Shown here in pieces: positions 24,280 through 33,858 of a stretch of DNA of 64,000 bases; position 1 is the first letter of the stretch; every line of letters starts with the position of its first letter. The position numbers and the translations under genes are program-made. The notes under the pieces were generated by a model. It was not told the DNA's origin, did no database searches, and worked only from the letters and a program-made list of their open reading frames with translations. Source of the stretch: Dechloromonas sp. H13. GTDB lineage: Bacteria; Pseudomonadota; Gammaproteobacteria; Burkholderiales; Rhodocyclaceae. Where the stretch lies: positions 393,501-457,500 of the forward strand of contig NZ_SSXX01000002.1 in the NCBI RefSeq assembly GCF_009469615.1. The letters are read 5' to 3'.

Positions 24280-25007
24280 GCCGGCTCCTCGTTTTCCAGT
24301 TCTTCCTCGAAGCGTGCCAGCGACGCCGCCGGGACGCCCATGATCTGGGCCAGCCAGGGCGGCGGGCAGGACAGACGGCCCTGCAGTTCGGCCAGCACCT
24401 CGCGGGCCGGACCGCCGACCGGCTTCTTGACCGGATGGACGCCGGCGCGCACCACCTTGGCGGCAGCCGGGCCGCCGATCGACTGGATATAGACGATCTG
24501 GCAGTCGCCGATCAGCGCCGAGCGGGCGGCATTCTTGTCTTCGGCGGTGTCGGCCTCGGCCGTGCTGCGCACGTCGATCAGCTTGATTGCCTGCTGGCCG
24601 ACCTGGTAGACCAGGAAGCGGTCGCAGGAGCCGAAGTGGCCGTCGAGATTCTCGCCGCGGTTGGCGGCGACGGCGACGCGGATCGAGCCGGGCATTTCGC
24701 CGTCGGCATAGGCTTCGATGGCGGGGAAGTCGGTGTGCTCGATCCCCTGTCCCCAGAGCAGGCGGACGGCTTCCTTGAGCTGTTCGGGTTCGACGCCGAC
24801 ATGGCAGCCCTGCTCGGCGAAGTCGCCGGCGAGGATGGCGCGCAGATCCTCGACCGTCAGCTTGCCGAGCTTGGCTTCGGTCAGCGGGGCTTCGAGCTTC
24901 TCGATCAGGGCACCGACGAAGGCCTTGACGTCGAGGCCGTCGAGGGCGCGGGCAGCCAGCGCGATGCGCAGCGCGGCTTCGCGGGAGGCGATGGGGGTGG
25001 GCGACAT
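24276..25007 (-). CDS. nafY: NafY/NifY-type FeMo-co-binding protein
   Basis: 243 aa. An N-terminal helical domain (about 1-105, VEDLRAILAGDFAEQGCHV) is followed by the dinitrogenase FeMo-cofactor-binding core (IRVAVAANRGENLDGHFGSC, the HFG histidine, then LIGDCQIVYIQSIGGPAAAK). NafY holds FeMo-co and apo-NifDK during final assembly. The two-domain length separates it from NifX (single core domain). It lies between the ferredoxin gene and the small gene at 24016 in the nifHDK operon. nifY is an alternative name. Confidence 0.87.
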   Translation of the reverse strand: MSPTPIASREAALRIALAARALDGLDVKAFVGALIEKLEAPLTEAKLGKLTVEDLRAILAGDFAEQGCHVGVEPEQLKEAVRLLWGQGIEHTDFPAIEAYADGEMPGSIRVAVAANRGENLDGHFGSCDRFLVYQVGQQAIKLIDVRSTAEADTAEDKNAARSALIGDCQIVYIQSIGGPAAAKVVRAGVHPVKKPVGGPAREVLAELQGRLSCPPPWLAQIMGVPAASLARFEEELENEEPA

Positions 25008-25076
25008 GGTGGGCTCCTGGCAGCGTCTTCAGTGGAGCGTCCGCGTGGCGCGGACGCTCGGCTCAAGCCGCTGGGT

Positions 25077-25268
25077 TCAGGCGGCGCTGATGCAGCCCGA
25101 GGGGCAGACGTCGACGCACAGCGGGGAATCGTTGTGGCCGTCGCATTCGGTGCAGGTCGCGGCGTCGATCTTGTAGAAGATCTTGCCGGAACTGATCGAC
25201 TTGGTCGGGCAGACCGGCTTGCAGTCGCCGCAGGCGGTGCACATGTCGGGATCAATCTTCATTGCCAT
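25077..25268 (-). CDS. 2[4Fe-4S] ferredoxin
   Basis: 63 aa. First cluster C-x2-C-x2-C-x3-CP (MCTACGDCKPVCP), second CTEC-x8-C-x3-CP, the FdxN/Alv-type pattern with a loop insert (DGHNDSPL). It could pass electrons to nitrogenase or to cofactor assembly. GAAAGGAGAGC before the ATG is a strong ribosome site. It lies between nifT and nafY. Confidence 0.92.
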   Translation of the reverse strand: MAMKIDPDMCTACGDCKPVCPTKSISSGKIFYKIDAATCTECDGHNDSPLCVDVCPSGCISAA

Positions 25269-25336
25269 GATGCTCTCCTTTCAATCCGCCTTCGCTGGCT
25301 AATCGGCTGGCTGGGCGGTGAGATTCAACAACAAAC

Positions 25337-25564
25337 TTAGTCCTCGGCGGCGCCGAGGCGCTTGGCACGCAGGGAAATGGGCAGGCGGGGCGGTTTGGCG
25401 ATCGGGTCGATGTAGTAGGTGCCGCCGTTGTCCAGCTTCAGCTCGCCGCCCCATTTTTCCGGGGTGTCGAATTCGATGGACTCGATGGAGGCTTCCAGGT
25501 CGCGCTTCGGAAGGTAGAACACCAGCCCGCCGCCGGCACCCTGCTGGATCATGATGTTGGCCAT
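25337..25564 (-). CDS. nifT: NifT/FixU protein
   Basis: 75 aa, the usual length. LVFYLPKRDLEASIESIEFD and GTYYIDPIAKPPRLPISLRA are the NifT/FixU signature. It is the fourth gene of nifHDKT, 86 bp after nifK. Its role is unclear; deletion in other organisms gives little phenotype. Confidence 0.93.
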   Translation of the reverse strand: MANIMIQQGAGGGLVFYLPKRDLEASIESIEFDTPEKWGGELKLDNGGTYYIDPIAKPPRLPISLRAKRLGAAED

Positions 25565-25650
25565 TTCGGCTCCCTTAGGTTCGTTGTCACTGCACTTCGC
25601 GCCGATGCCCCGCCGCCGTTGCCGGTCGGCGGGGCTCGGGTCGGACCGCC

Positions 25651-27219
25651 TTAGCGGACCAGGTCGAAGTTGTAGTCGGTCGTCCCCATGCCGATCGTTT
25701 CCTTGTCGAGTTGCTCAAGGACGGCGTTGGTCAGTTGGGTGACCACGGACATCATGCCTTCGTAGCCCATGGTGGTGGCACGATGCTGATGGTGACGGTC
25801 GAAGATCGGGAAGCCGAGGCGGATCAGCGGTACTTCGAACTCTTCACCCTTGTGGCGGGTGTCGCGCTGGATGTACTTGCCGTAGCTGTTGCCGATCAGG
25901 AAGTCCGGCTTGTCCGTGAAGCACAGGCTGCGCATGTGCCATAGGTCGTTGCCGACATAGACCTTGCCCAGGGTGCCGAAGGGGCTGGAAGCGAGCAGCT
26001 TCTCGACCGCCTTGCCCCAGCGCTTGTTGGCGTTGTGGGACAGGATGTGGGTCGGCTCGGCGCCAACTTCCAGCAGGATCTTGACCATGCCCATGACGAA
26101 GTCCGGGTCGCCGTAGATGGCGAACTTCTTGCCGTGCAACCAGGCGTGGCTGTCGGATATCAGGTCCATGCAGCGGCCGCGTTCCAGTTCCAGCGAAGCC
26201 GGGATCGGCTGGCCGGTGACTTCGGAGACCTTCATCAGGAACTCGTCGGTCCACTCGACACCCATCGGGATGTTGAGCTTCGGAATGTCATGCTTCCAGG
26301 TGTTTTCGACGAACTTCTTCGTCTTTTCCAGCTGGGCCGGTTGCATCAGCAGCGTGGTGATGGCGTTCGGTGCGTCCTTGACTTCGTCCATCGTCGTGCC
26401 GCCGGAGTACATGCGGAATTCACCGTCAGCCGGGGTGTCGAAGACATCGGTCGGGTCGGAGAGCATGGTGTAGCCGACGCCCATCTCGGTCAGCATGCGC
26501 TTGATGACGCGGTAGTTGCCGAGGTAGGTTTCGAAGCCGGGAACGATGTTGACCTTCTTGTTCGAGCCGACGACCTTGCCTTCCATGCTGTTCAGCGTGA
26601 AGTAGCGCAGGATGCCTTCTTCCATGTTGTCCCAGCCGGTGGTGTGCGAACCGACGAAGGACGGGGTATGGGCGAAGGGAACCGGGTACTCCTGCGGCAC
26701 GTGGCCGGCCTTCTTGGCGTTGTTGATGAAGGCGTTGAGGTCGTCACCGATGACTTCGGCCATGCAGGTGGTGGAGACGGCGATCATGTCCGGCTTGTAG
26801 ATGGCCTTGGCGTTTTCCAGGCCGTCGAACATGTTCTTCTGGCCGCCGAACACCGCGGCGTCTTCCGTCATCGAGTCGGACACGCAGGAGCACGGCTCCT
26901 TGAAGTGACGGTTGAAGTAGGTGCGGAAGTAGGCGACGCAGCCTTGCGAACCATGCACGTAGGGCAGGGTCTTGTGGAAGCCGGAGGCGCAGAGGACGGC
27001 GCCGAGCGGCTGGCAGGCCTTGGCCGGATCGACGGTCAGGGCTTCGCGCTGGAAGTTGAGGTCCTGGTATTCCTTGGTGGTGGTCCACATGAAGGTTTCC
27101 CACACCTTTTCCGGGCCGTGACCTTCCTCGAACTGCTGACGCTTTTCCGTCAGGTTCTTCTTGTAGTCATCGTCGCGGAACAGCGGATAACAGGGTTTGA
27201 TCTTTTCTGCGGTTTGCAT
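25651..27219 (-). CDS. nifK: Nitrogenase MoFe protein beta chain NifK
   Basis: 522 aa. P-cluster cysteines are in AVLCASGFHKTLPYVHGSQG, the following CVAYF and STTCMAEVIGDD. FNRHFKEPCSCVSDSMTEDA and TTMGYEGMMSVVTQL are also typical. With NifD it forms the alpha2-beta2 dinitrogenase. The start MQTAEKIKP at 27219 has AAGGAG upstream; a reading from 27264 is rejected as too long. The long N-terminus marks the group-I NifK of Proteobacteria. Confidence 0.98.
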   Translation of the reverse strand: MQTAEKIKPCYPLFRDDDYKKNLTEKRQQFEEGHGPEKVWETFMWTTTKEYQDLNFQREALTVDPAKACQPLGAVLCASGFHKTLPYVHGSQGCVAYFRTYFNRHFKEPCSCVSDSMTEDAAVFGGQKNMFDGLENAKAIYKPDMIAVSTTCMAEVIGDDLNAFINNAKKAGHVPQEYPVPFAHTPSFVGSHTTGWDNMEEGILRYFTLNSMEGKVVGSNKKVNIVPGFETYLGNYRVIKRMLTEMGVGYTMLSDPTDVFDTPADGEFRMYSGGTTMDEVKDAPNAITTLLMQPAQLEKTKKFVENTWKHDIPKLNIPMGVEWTDEFLMKVSEVTGQPIPASLELERGRCMDLISDSHAWLHGKKFAIYGDPDFVMGMVKILLEVGAEPTHILSHNANKRWGKAVEKLLASSPFGTLGKVYVGNDLWHMRSLCFTDKPDFLIGNSYGKYIQRDTRHKGEEFEVPLIRLGFPIFDRHHQHRATTMGYEGMMSVVTQLTNAVLEQLDKETIGMGTTDYNFDLVR

Positions 27220-27355
27220 TGCTATCTCCTTGCCCGTACCGCTCATCTGCAGTGCCGGGCGCAAGGTTGATGATCGGGGCCACCGGGAGCGGGGCGGGTG
27301 AAGACCTCAGGGCCGCAATCACCCGCCGCCGCAGCGGCTTTCCAGTTCCTGAAAC

Positions 27356-28828
27356 TCAGGCAGCCTTCTTCACTTCTTCTTCAGCGACCTTCTTCCACGG
27401 CGGGGTCAGGTTCTTGAAGGTTGGGTTGGAAAGGGCGATGTCCATGTCACGGGCGAAGATGGCGAAACCGTCGTAACCGTGGTACGGACCGGAGTAGTCC
27501 CAGGAGTGCATCTGGCGCAGCGGAATGCCCATCTTCTGGAAGATGTACTTTTCCTTGATGCCGGAACCGACCATGTCGGGCTTGAGGCGCTTGACGAACT
27601 CTTCCAGCTCGAAACCGGTGACGTCGTCGTAGAGCAGGGTGGCATCGCCCATTTCCTTGATCGTGCGGTCGTAGTCGTCGTTGTGGGCGAATTCGTAGCC
27701 GGTGCCGATGACTTCCATGCCGAGATCTTCGTAGGCACCGATGACGTGGCGCGGACGCAGGCCGCCGACGTAGAGCATGACCTTCTTGCCCTGCAGGCGC
27801 GGTTTGTACTTGGCGATGATCTCGTCCATCATCACCTGGTAGCGGGCGATCATGGCCTCGGTCTTCTCCTTGACGGTATCGTCGAAGAAGGCGGCGATCT
27901 TGCGGCAGGATTCGATGATCTTGGTCGGACCGAAGAAGTTATATTCCAGGTAGGGAATGCCGTACTTCTCTTCCATGTGGCGCGAGATGTAGTTCATCGA
28001 GCGGTAGCAGTGCAGCAGGTTCAGCTTGACCTTCGGCGTGTTCATCATCTCGGCCAGGGTGCCGTCGCCGGACCACTGGGCCACGACGCGCAGACCCATC
28101 TCTTCGAGGAGGATACGGGTCGCCCAGGCGTCGCCGCCGATGTTGTAGTCGCCGATGATGGCCACGTCGTAGGGGGTGGATTCGTAGGGCTGGCCGTCGC
28201 GCTTGTCGAGCACCCAGTCACGGATCGCGTCGTTGGCGATGTGGTGGCCGAGGGACTGCGAGACGCCGCGGAAGCCTTCGCAGCGAACGGGAACGACCGG
28301 CTTGTCGATGGCGGCGGCAGCCTTCTTGGAAACCGACTCGATGTCGTCGCCGATGAGGCCGATCGGGCACTCGGACTGGACGGATATGCCCTTGTGCAGC
28401 GGGAACAGTTGTTCGATTTCCTCGATCAGCTTCGCCAGCTTCTTGTCGCCGCCGAAGACGATGTCCTTTTCCTGGAAGTCCGAGGTGAAGTTCATCGTGC
28501 CGAAGGTGTCGACGCCGGTGGTGCCGACATAGTAGTTGCGGCGACCGGCGCGGGAATACTGGCCGCAGCCGACGGGGCCGTGCGAGATGTGGATCATGTC
28601 CTTGATCGGACCCCAGACCACGCCCTTGGAGCCGGCATAGGCGCAGCCACGGATGGTCATGACGCCGGGCAGGGACTTGCGGTTGGATGTGATGCACTTC
28701 TTGGATTGTTCGACGGAAACGTCGTTGGCGGCCAGGTGCTTGGTGCGATCCTTCTTGGCCTTGTCCGGATAAACCTCCAGCACCTCGGCAATGAGGGCTT
28801 CGGTTTCTTCGCGAGTCATGGTGCTCAT
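27356..28828 (-). CDS. nifD: Nitrogenase MoFe protein alpha chain NifD
   Basis: 490 aa. P-cluster Cys in [25 protein letters not shown] and [11 protein letters not shown]; FeMo-co Cys in [17 protein letters not shown]; FeMo-co His in [18 protein letters not shown]. These define a molybdenum, not vanadium or iron-only, enzyme. AGGAGG lies 6 bp before the ATG. The 93-bp gap to nifH and the 136-bp gap to nifK hold no strong promoter. Confidence 0.98.
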   Translation of the reverse strand: MSTMTREETEALIAEVLEVYPDKAKKDRTKHLAANDVSVEQSKKCITSNRKSLPGVMTIRGCAYAGSKGVVWGPIKDMIHISHGPVGCGQYSRAGRRNYYVGTTGVDTFGTMNFTSDFQEKDIVFGGDKKLAKLIEEIEQLFPLHKGISVQSECPIGLIGDDIESVSKKAAAAIDKPVVPVRCEGFRGVSQSLGHHIANDAIRDWVLDKRDGQPYESTPYDVAIIGDYNIGGDAWATRILLEEMGLRVVAQWSGDGTLAEMMNTPKVKLNLLHCYRSMNYISRHMEEKYGIPYLEYNFFGPTKIIESCRKIAAFFDDTVKEKTEAMIARYQVMMDEIIAKYKPRLQGKKVMLYVGGLRPRHVIGAYEDLGMEVIGTGYEFAHNDDYDRTIKEMGDATLLYDDVTGFELEEFVKRLKPDMVGSGIKEKYIFQKMGIPLRQMHSWDYSGPYHGYDGFAIFARDMDIALSNPTFKNLTPPWKKVAEEEVKKAA

Positions 28829-28921
28829 GTTTTCCTCCTGACGCCGCTACCAATCTGTAGCCGGCGTGCTGGTTGAAATTGGCGGGTGCCTGCGCACCCG
28901 CCCGGGACGTGCAGGTGTTGC

Positions 28922-29815
<894 letters not shown>

Positions 29816-29866
29816 TTAGTCTGTCAGTCGATTTGCGAGGAATCAGTGAGAGTCGCACCTCACCTT

Positions 29867-29883
29867 CTGCACGGACCGTGCCA
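29867..29883 (-). promoter_or_regulatory. Sigma-54 promoter of nifHDKT
   Basis: Reverse strand TGGCAC-GGTCC-GTGCAG. The GG-N10-GC spacing is exact; the -12 box has G for the first T. It is about 64 bp upstream of the nifH start. Confidence 0.85.
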
Positions 29884-29981
29884 GGTCGACTGGCAGACCT
29901 CAAGCGATTGAATTTTCGATGAAAATTGAAAAACAGCCGGCGCTGGTCGGCATGTCGGCATCCGACAATTCCCCTACACCT

Positions 29982-29997
29982 TGTAGGGGTGACGACA
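29982..29997. promoter_or_regulatory. NifA upstream activator site for nifH
   Basis: TGTAGGGGTGACGACA fits TGT-N10-ACA and is about 100 bp upstream of the -24 element. Its ACA half is also the first three bases of the tandem repeat that follows. A weaker TGT-N9-ACA lies at 29953-29967. Confidence 0.75.
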
Positions 29998-30198
29998 ACG
30001 CGGCGAGCGCAAGCGAGACAAAGCCGTACTCGGGAGACGACAGTCTCCTCTCTAACTTGTTGCGAGGCGGCCGCGGGCTTGAGACCGTGGCAACTCACAA
30101 CGCGGCGAGCGCAAGCGAGACAAAACCCTGCTCAGGAGACGACAGTCTCCTCTCTGACTCCTTACGCAGCAGCCACGGGCTTCCGGCCGTGGCAGCGC
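29995..30198 (+). repeat. Two in-frame 102-bp tandem repeats before draT
   Basis: Units 29995-30096 and 30097-30198, with the first bases of a third unit at 30199. Each unit has GGAGAC-GACA-GTCTCC (30033-30048 and 30135-30150) and a second hairpin CCRCGG-8 nt-CCGTGG. In the second hairpin the G of copy 1 becomes A in copy 2 opposite the same T, so pairing is kept (G-U versus A-U). 102 is a multiple of three and both units are open in the draT frame. Confidence 0.82.
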
Positions 30199-31007
30199 AC
30201 AAGGCGTCGCTACCGCGCGAGGCGCGCCTGCCGATCAACCGCTGCAACCTGCCGGCCGTCGTGCTGGGCAGCCTGACCTACCAGCGGCATCCCTCGCCGC
30301 TGATGCTCGACGGCGTCGCCGAACTCCACGGCGATCTCTTCCGCCGCCTGCAGGCCGCCGCGCCGGAGGCGCGTGCGGCGGTGTTCCGCGATTACCTGAC
30401 CGTGCATTTCCGGCTCGAACGGCCGGAGGAGATGGGCTTCACCGGGCAGAAGAAAAGCCGGGCCAAGGCCAATTACGTGCGCATGATCCGCGGCTGGAGC
30501 TTCGATTCGGACAGCCGCGAGGGCGCCGTGCTCAAGGGCTGGGTCGAGTCGCGCTTCGGCCTGATGCCCCGGCACCACGGCCAGCCGCTGCGCGATCCGT
30601 CGGGCGCGGCCTACCGGCGCTACCTGGAAATGCGTTCGCAGGGCCTCTACGGCACCAACGCGCTGGAGGCCCAGCTCGACCTGGTCTATGCCTTCTGCCA
30701 GCAGGAACTGGCGCTGCGCCACCCGGGCGCCCGCCACGTCACCCTCTATCGCGGCGTCAATCGCATGGCCGACCACGAGGTGCTGGCGAAGGGCGACGGC
30801 GGACACCACGTCATCCTGCTCAACAACATCAGCTCGTTCACCCACAGCCGCGAGCGTGCCTGCGAATTCGGCGACTACATCCTTGCGGTCGACGTCCCGC
30901 TGAGCAAGATTTTCTTCCACTGCGGCCTGCTGCCCGGCGTGCTGCAGGGCGAGGACGAATTCCTCGTCATCGGCGGCGTCGTCGATGTCACCCTGTCTAC
31001 GCTGTGA
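30189..31007 (+). CDS. draT: NAD+-dinitrogen-reductase ADP-D-ribosyltransferase DraT
   Basis: 272 aa from a GTG at 30189. The DraT start block LPINRCNLPAVVLGSLTYQR is followed by EEMGFTGQKKSRAKANYVRM, HVTLYRGVNRMADHEVLAKG and NNISSFTHSRERACEFGDYI, with Glu in the catalytic region. It ADP-ribosylates NifH and switches nitrogenase off. The frame stays open back to an ATG at 29919 (362 aa), but the extra part is only the tandem repeats and lies over the nifH control region, so a start near 30189 fits DraT length better. The true start is uncertain. Confidence 0.87.
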   Translation: MAAHKASLPREARLPINRCNLPAVVLGSLTYQRHPSPLMLDGVAELHGDLFRRLQAAAPEARAAVFRDYLTVHFRLERPEEMGFTGQKKSRAKANYVRMIRGWSFDSDSREGAVLKGWVESRFGLMPRHHGQPLRDPSGAAYRRYLEMRSQGLYGTNALEAQLDLVYAFCQQELALRHPGARHVTLYRGVNRMADHEVLAKGDGGHHVILLNNISSFTHSRERACEFGDYILAVDVPLSKIFFHCGLLPGVLQGEDEFLVIGGVVDVTLSTL

Positions 31008-31048
31008 GTGTCGCGCCGACCCACATTCTGCTAACGGGAGTCATGCCC

Positions 31049-31423
31049 ATGCGCCATTCCCTGCTTCCGGCGCTCGTTGCGTCGTCCTTTCTCTTTCTGG
31101 CGGCCTGTGCGAGCCCGCCCAAAGAGCAGCCGCCGGCGGCCGGCAATCCACAGCTCGAACTGAAGCTGGCGAGCGGCACCTACAACTGCGAACAGCGGGT
31201 GCGCATCCAGGTCAGGCGCGAAGTCCGCGACAAGGTGAATTACCGCATCAATCTCGTCTGGAACGGCGACACCTACCGCCTTGAACGCGATCCTTCCCAT
31301 TCGGGCCTGCCGCGCTTCGAGGACAGCGCCAGCGGCCTGGTGTGGATCGACCTGCCGTGGAAGAGCATGCTGCTCGACGGCAAGACCGGCAAGCCGCTGG
31401 TCAACGAGTGCCGCCCGGCCTGA
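31049..31423 (+). CDS. Small putative lipoprotein
   Basis: 124 aa. MRHSLLPALVASSFLFLAAC has a lipobox (LAAC). The mature part (LELKLASGTYNCEQRVRIQV, YRINLVWNGDTYRLERDPSH) is beta-rich, with two further cysteines that could pair, as in MliC-like lysozyme inhibitor domains. This is only a resemblance. GGGAG lies 8 bp before the ATG at 31049. It follows draT by 41 bp and may be co-transcribed. Confidence 0.65.
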   Translation: MRHSLLPALVASSFLFLAACASPPKEQPPAAGNPQLELKLASGTYNCEQRVRIQVRREVRDKVNYRINLVWNGDTYRLERDPSHSGLPRFEDSASGLVWIDLPWKSMLLDGKTGKPLVNECRPA

Positions 31424-31441
31424 GGGGCGTGAGGCGGGCGC

Positions 31442-32590
31442 TCAGCGATCGGCGTCCCTGACGTCCGCTGCTGCAGCGCCGGTTTCGTCGTCCGGCACGG
31501 GCGGCAGGTCGGGTAGCGGGGATTCCTGTGGTGCCGCCGGCAGTTCGAGCGGCAGGGTTTCGGGCCGGGCCAGGCCTCCCTCGATCTGTCCGGCGATGTG
31601 ATCGACCGCTGCCATGACGCTGCTGGCGGGGTCTTCCGTCAGCGTGCGCCACTGCTCGTCGAGCGCCGCCGCCAGGTTCTCGCGGAGCTGCGCTTCCAGC
31701 GCCGGCCGCTCGCTTTCGTGCGCCAGCGCGCCGAAGCCGGCGGCACCCAGTGAAATCACCATGCCGGCAACGCCGCCGACCGCTGCCGCGGCAGCGCTGG
31801 CGCCGCCGCTGACGGCGAGCCTGGACATCATTTTTTCGCTGGCCTGTTCGGCCGCCGGCGAGATGCGGGCGCCCGACGGACCGGTGCCGGCCTCGCCGGC
31901 CGCCTTGCGGATCCGGGCGTTCAGTGCCGCGTAGGCCGGCAGCCGGGCGAGCGGATCGGCATCGACGAGTTCACGCAGCGAAGCGCCCGGCGCGCCCGGC
32001 GATGGCGGCGCGATTGCCGGAATGTCGGCGAGCCGGCGGTCGAACTGGTCGCGCGGCACACCGTGGCGGCGCGGGATGGCCTGCAACTGCTCGCCGAGCA
32101 GGCGCACGTAGAGGGTCGTCGTCCGGTCCCTGACCGCCGCAGGATCTATCTCCCGGGCGACCGGCGCCAAGACGCGCCCGTCGTATTGTTCCTGCAGGTA
32201 GGCGGCCAGTCGTCGCACGGCGGGGTCGTTGCCCTCGCCGTCGTTGAGCTTGTACCAGGCGACCCGGATCGCCAGCCATTGCCGGGTCCAGTAGCCGGTG
32301 AGCCAGGGAATGAAGTCCGACTCGGTGCGCTGGTGAACGAGTTCCCGCCAGCGCGCCATGAAGCCGTGCGCGTAATTGCGTGCCGGTTCACGCGCCGCCT
32401 GCGACGCGGCGACGATGTCGCCGTCGACCTGCAGCCAGGTATCGTCGGCGACCTGCACCGGCGGCGGTCCGGGCGCCCGCTCCGGCGTGGCGCAGCCGGC
32501 CGTCGCCAGCAACAGGGCGATGCCGAGGGCGCGCAGGATCGAGGCCGTGCGCCCGCCAGCCGGGTTCGCCGGCACCCGCTTGCCAGCCAT
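31442..32590 (-). CDS. Putative lipoprotein of unknown function
   Basis: 382 aa from ATG 32590 (32596 also possible). LRALGIALLLATAGC is a lipobox signal. The mature part is helical and Arg-rich. It has a Gly/Ala-rich hydrophobic stretch at about 265-295 (AVGGVAGMVISLGAAGFGAL) that could insert in a membrane, and a Pro-rich C-terminus. No family is recognised. It is convergent with the 31049 gene and divergent from the DUF3313 gene, so it is probably unrelated to nif. Confidence 0.65.
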   Translation of the reverse strand: MAGKRVPANPAGGRTASILRALGIALLLATAGCATPERAPGPPPVQVADDTWLQVDGDIVAASQAAREPARNYAHGFMARWRELVHQRTESDFIPWLTGYWTRQWLAIRVAWYKLNDGEGNDPAVRRLAAYLQEQYDGRVLAPVAREIDPAAVRDRTTTLYVRLLGEQLQAIPRRHGVPRDQFDRRLADIPAIAPPSPGAPGASLRELVDADPLARLPAYAALNARIRKAAGEAGTGPSGARISPAAEQASEKMMSRLAVSGGASAAAAAVGGVAGMVISLGAAGFGALAHESERPALEAQLRENLAAALDEQWRTLTEDPASSVMAAVDHIAGQIEGGLARPETLPLELPAAPQESPLPDLPPVPDDETGAAAADVRDADR

Positions 32591-32799
32591 GTTCATTCTT
32601 CCATCCTGGTCATCATCTGACCGCCATCGTCGAATGCGGGCGGGGATGCCCGATGCGTCATTATTCATCTTTGCCGGTCGCGGCGACAGCACTGCCGGCG
32701 GGCGATGCGATAAACTGCATCCCGGCCGTGCCGATGACAACCGGCTAGCGTGGCGGGGCGGCGATAGCGGATGACCAACAGACGAAACAAGGAAACGTG

Positions 32800-33636
32800 A
32801 TGATCATGACCATCAGGAAAAATACGGGGGCGGCTGCCGTGCGCGGTTTGGGTGTTTGTCTCGTGGCCGGCGCGGCGACGCTGTTCGCCGGCTGCCAGGC
32901 CTACGACGCCGCGCTGGGCAGCGGCACCAGCGTGACGGCGACCGACAGCGCGCGCCTGACGAAAAGCGGGTTTCTGAGCGACTACGCGCGGCTCAAGGCC
33001 AATCCGGCAGCGGGCGGCATCGAGTGCTGGCGCGACGCGCGCCTCGACGCCAAAAAATTCGACAAGGCGATGATCTCGCGCATCGTCGTCTCGCTCGTGC
33101 CGCCGAAGAGCGGCGAAGCCGGCGAGCAGCCGATGATCGATCCGAACGATCTCAAGACGCTGACCGACTACTTCCACGATTCGCTGACCAAAGCCCTCAA
33201 GCCGCAGATGCCGGTCGTCGACAAGGCGGGGCCAGGGGTCGTCGTGATCCGCATCGCGCTGACCAATCTGGTGCCGACCAAGGTGGCCGACAGCCTGACC
33301 GGGACCCTCGTTCCGTACGCCTTCATCGCCGAAGCGGGGTCCGGCGTGGCCACCGGCCGTCCGGCGGGGTCGACCCCTTACCTGGGCGAAACCGCGATGG
33401 AGATGCAATTCCGCGACGGTGCGAACGGCGCGATTCTCGCCGAATGTCGCGATACCCAGATCGGCCGCAAGTACGCCGCCGATGTCGATGCCGGCGCGGT
33501 CGGCACGGCGCAGACCTGGGCCAGCGGCTACATGAACTCGTTCCAGGCGTGGTCGTATGCCAAGAACGCCTTCGACAAGTGGTCGATGCTGGTCGCCAAA
33601 CGCTTCGCCGAACTGCGCGGGGTCGCGGTCAACTAG
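32800..33636 (+). CDS. DUF3313-like lipoprotein
   Basis: 278 aa. A signal with a lipobox (VCLVAGAATLFAGC) is followed by SGFLSDYARLKANPAAGG, RIVVSLVPPKSGEAGEQPMI and ETAMEMQFRDGANGAILAE, matching DUF3313 outer-membrane-type lipoproteins. Function unknown. AAGGAAACG precedes the ATG at 32800; a GTG at 32797 is in the same frame. The 200-bp divergent gap before it holds no recognised operator. Confidence 0.75.
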   Translation: MIMTIRKNTGAAAVRGLGVCLVAGAATLFAGCQAYDAALGSGTSVTATDSARLTKSGFLSDYARLKANPAAGGIECWRDARLDAKKFDKAMISRIVVSLVPPKSGEAGEQPMIDPNDLKTLTDYFHDSLTKALKPQMPVVDKAGPGVVVIRIALTNLVPTKVADSLTGTLVPYAFIAEAGSGVATGRPAGSTPYLGETAMEMQFRDGANGAILAECRDTQIGRKYAADVDAGAVGTAQTWASGYMNSFQAWSYAKNAFDKWSMLVAKRFAELRGVAVN

Positions 33637-33742
33637 GGCTGTTCGCCGACCATTCCCCGGCCGGGTGCGGCCGGGGGCGTTCCGGGGGTGAGCGCGCCTG
33701 AGCGGGCGGCGGGGCCGTTGTCGGGCCAGCCGCGAAACGCCC

Positions 33743-33758
33743 TGTCGTAAACACGACA
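33743..33758. promoter_or_regulatory. NifA upstream activator site for the SIR2 operon
   Basis: TGTCGTAAACACGACA is a TGT-N10-ACA site and a perfect TGTCGT/ACGACA palindrome. It lies 52 bp upstream of the candidate -24 element. Confidence 0.75.
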
Positions 33759-33808
33759 ATCGCGCGGCGCTGCGTCCGGAAAGGCGCGCCGCTGCGTCCT
33801 TCGGCGCC

Positions 33809-33824
33809 GGGCGTGGAATTTGCT
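33809..33824 (+). promoter_or_regulatory. Candidate sigma-54 promoter of the SIR2 operon
   Basis: GGGCGTGGAATTTGCT: GG (33810-33811), N10, GC (33822-33823), with a perfect TTTGCT -12 box but a weaker -24 box than the other nif promoters. It is 35 bp before the first gene. Confidence 0.6.
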
Positions 33825-33858
33825 GTGGAGGGGGGAGACCCACTTCAGAGCAAAAGAC

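Noticed and set aside
26035-28876. Long rightward open frames opposite nifK and nifD (411 and 465 codons)
   Set aside because: They are antisense to unmistakable nifK and nifD with full motif sets; high-GC codon bias leaves the opposite strand open. The translations are low-complexity and resemble no family.
29953-29967. TGTCGGCATCCGACA as a second NifA site for nifH
   Set aside because: Spacing is N9 rather than N10 between TGT and ACA; a perfect N10 site lies 29 bp further upstream.
29995-30198. Tandem repeat before draT as a CRISPR array
   Set aside because: Units of 102 bp are adjacent and nearly whole-length copies with no unique spacers; no cas genes are near.
33637-33742. Small genes in the gap before the SIR2 operon
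   Set aside because: Frames present are short, lack ribosome sites and overlap the NifA and sigma-54 signals.
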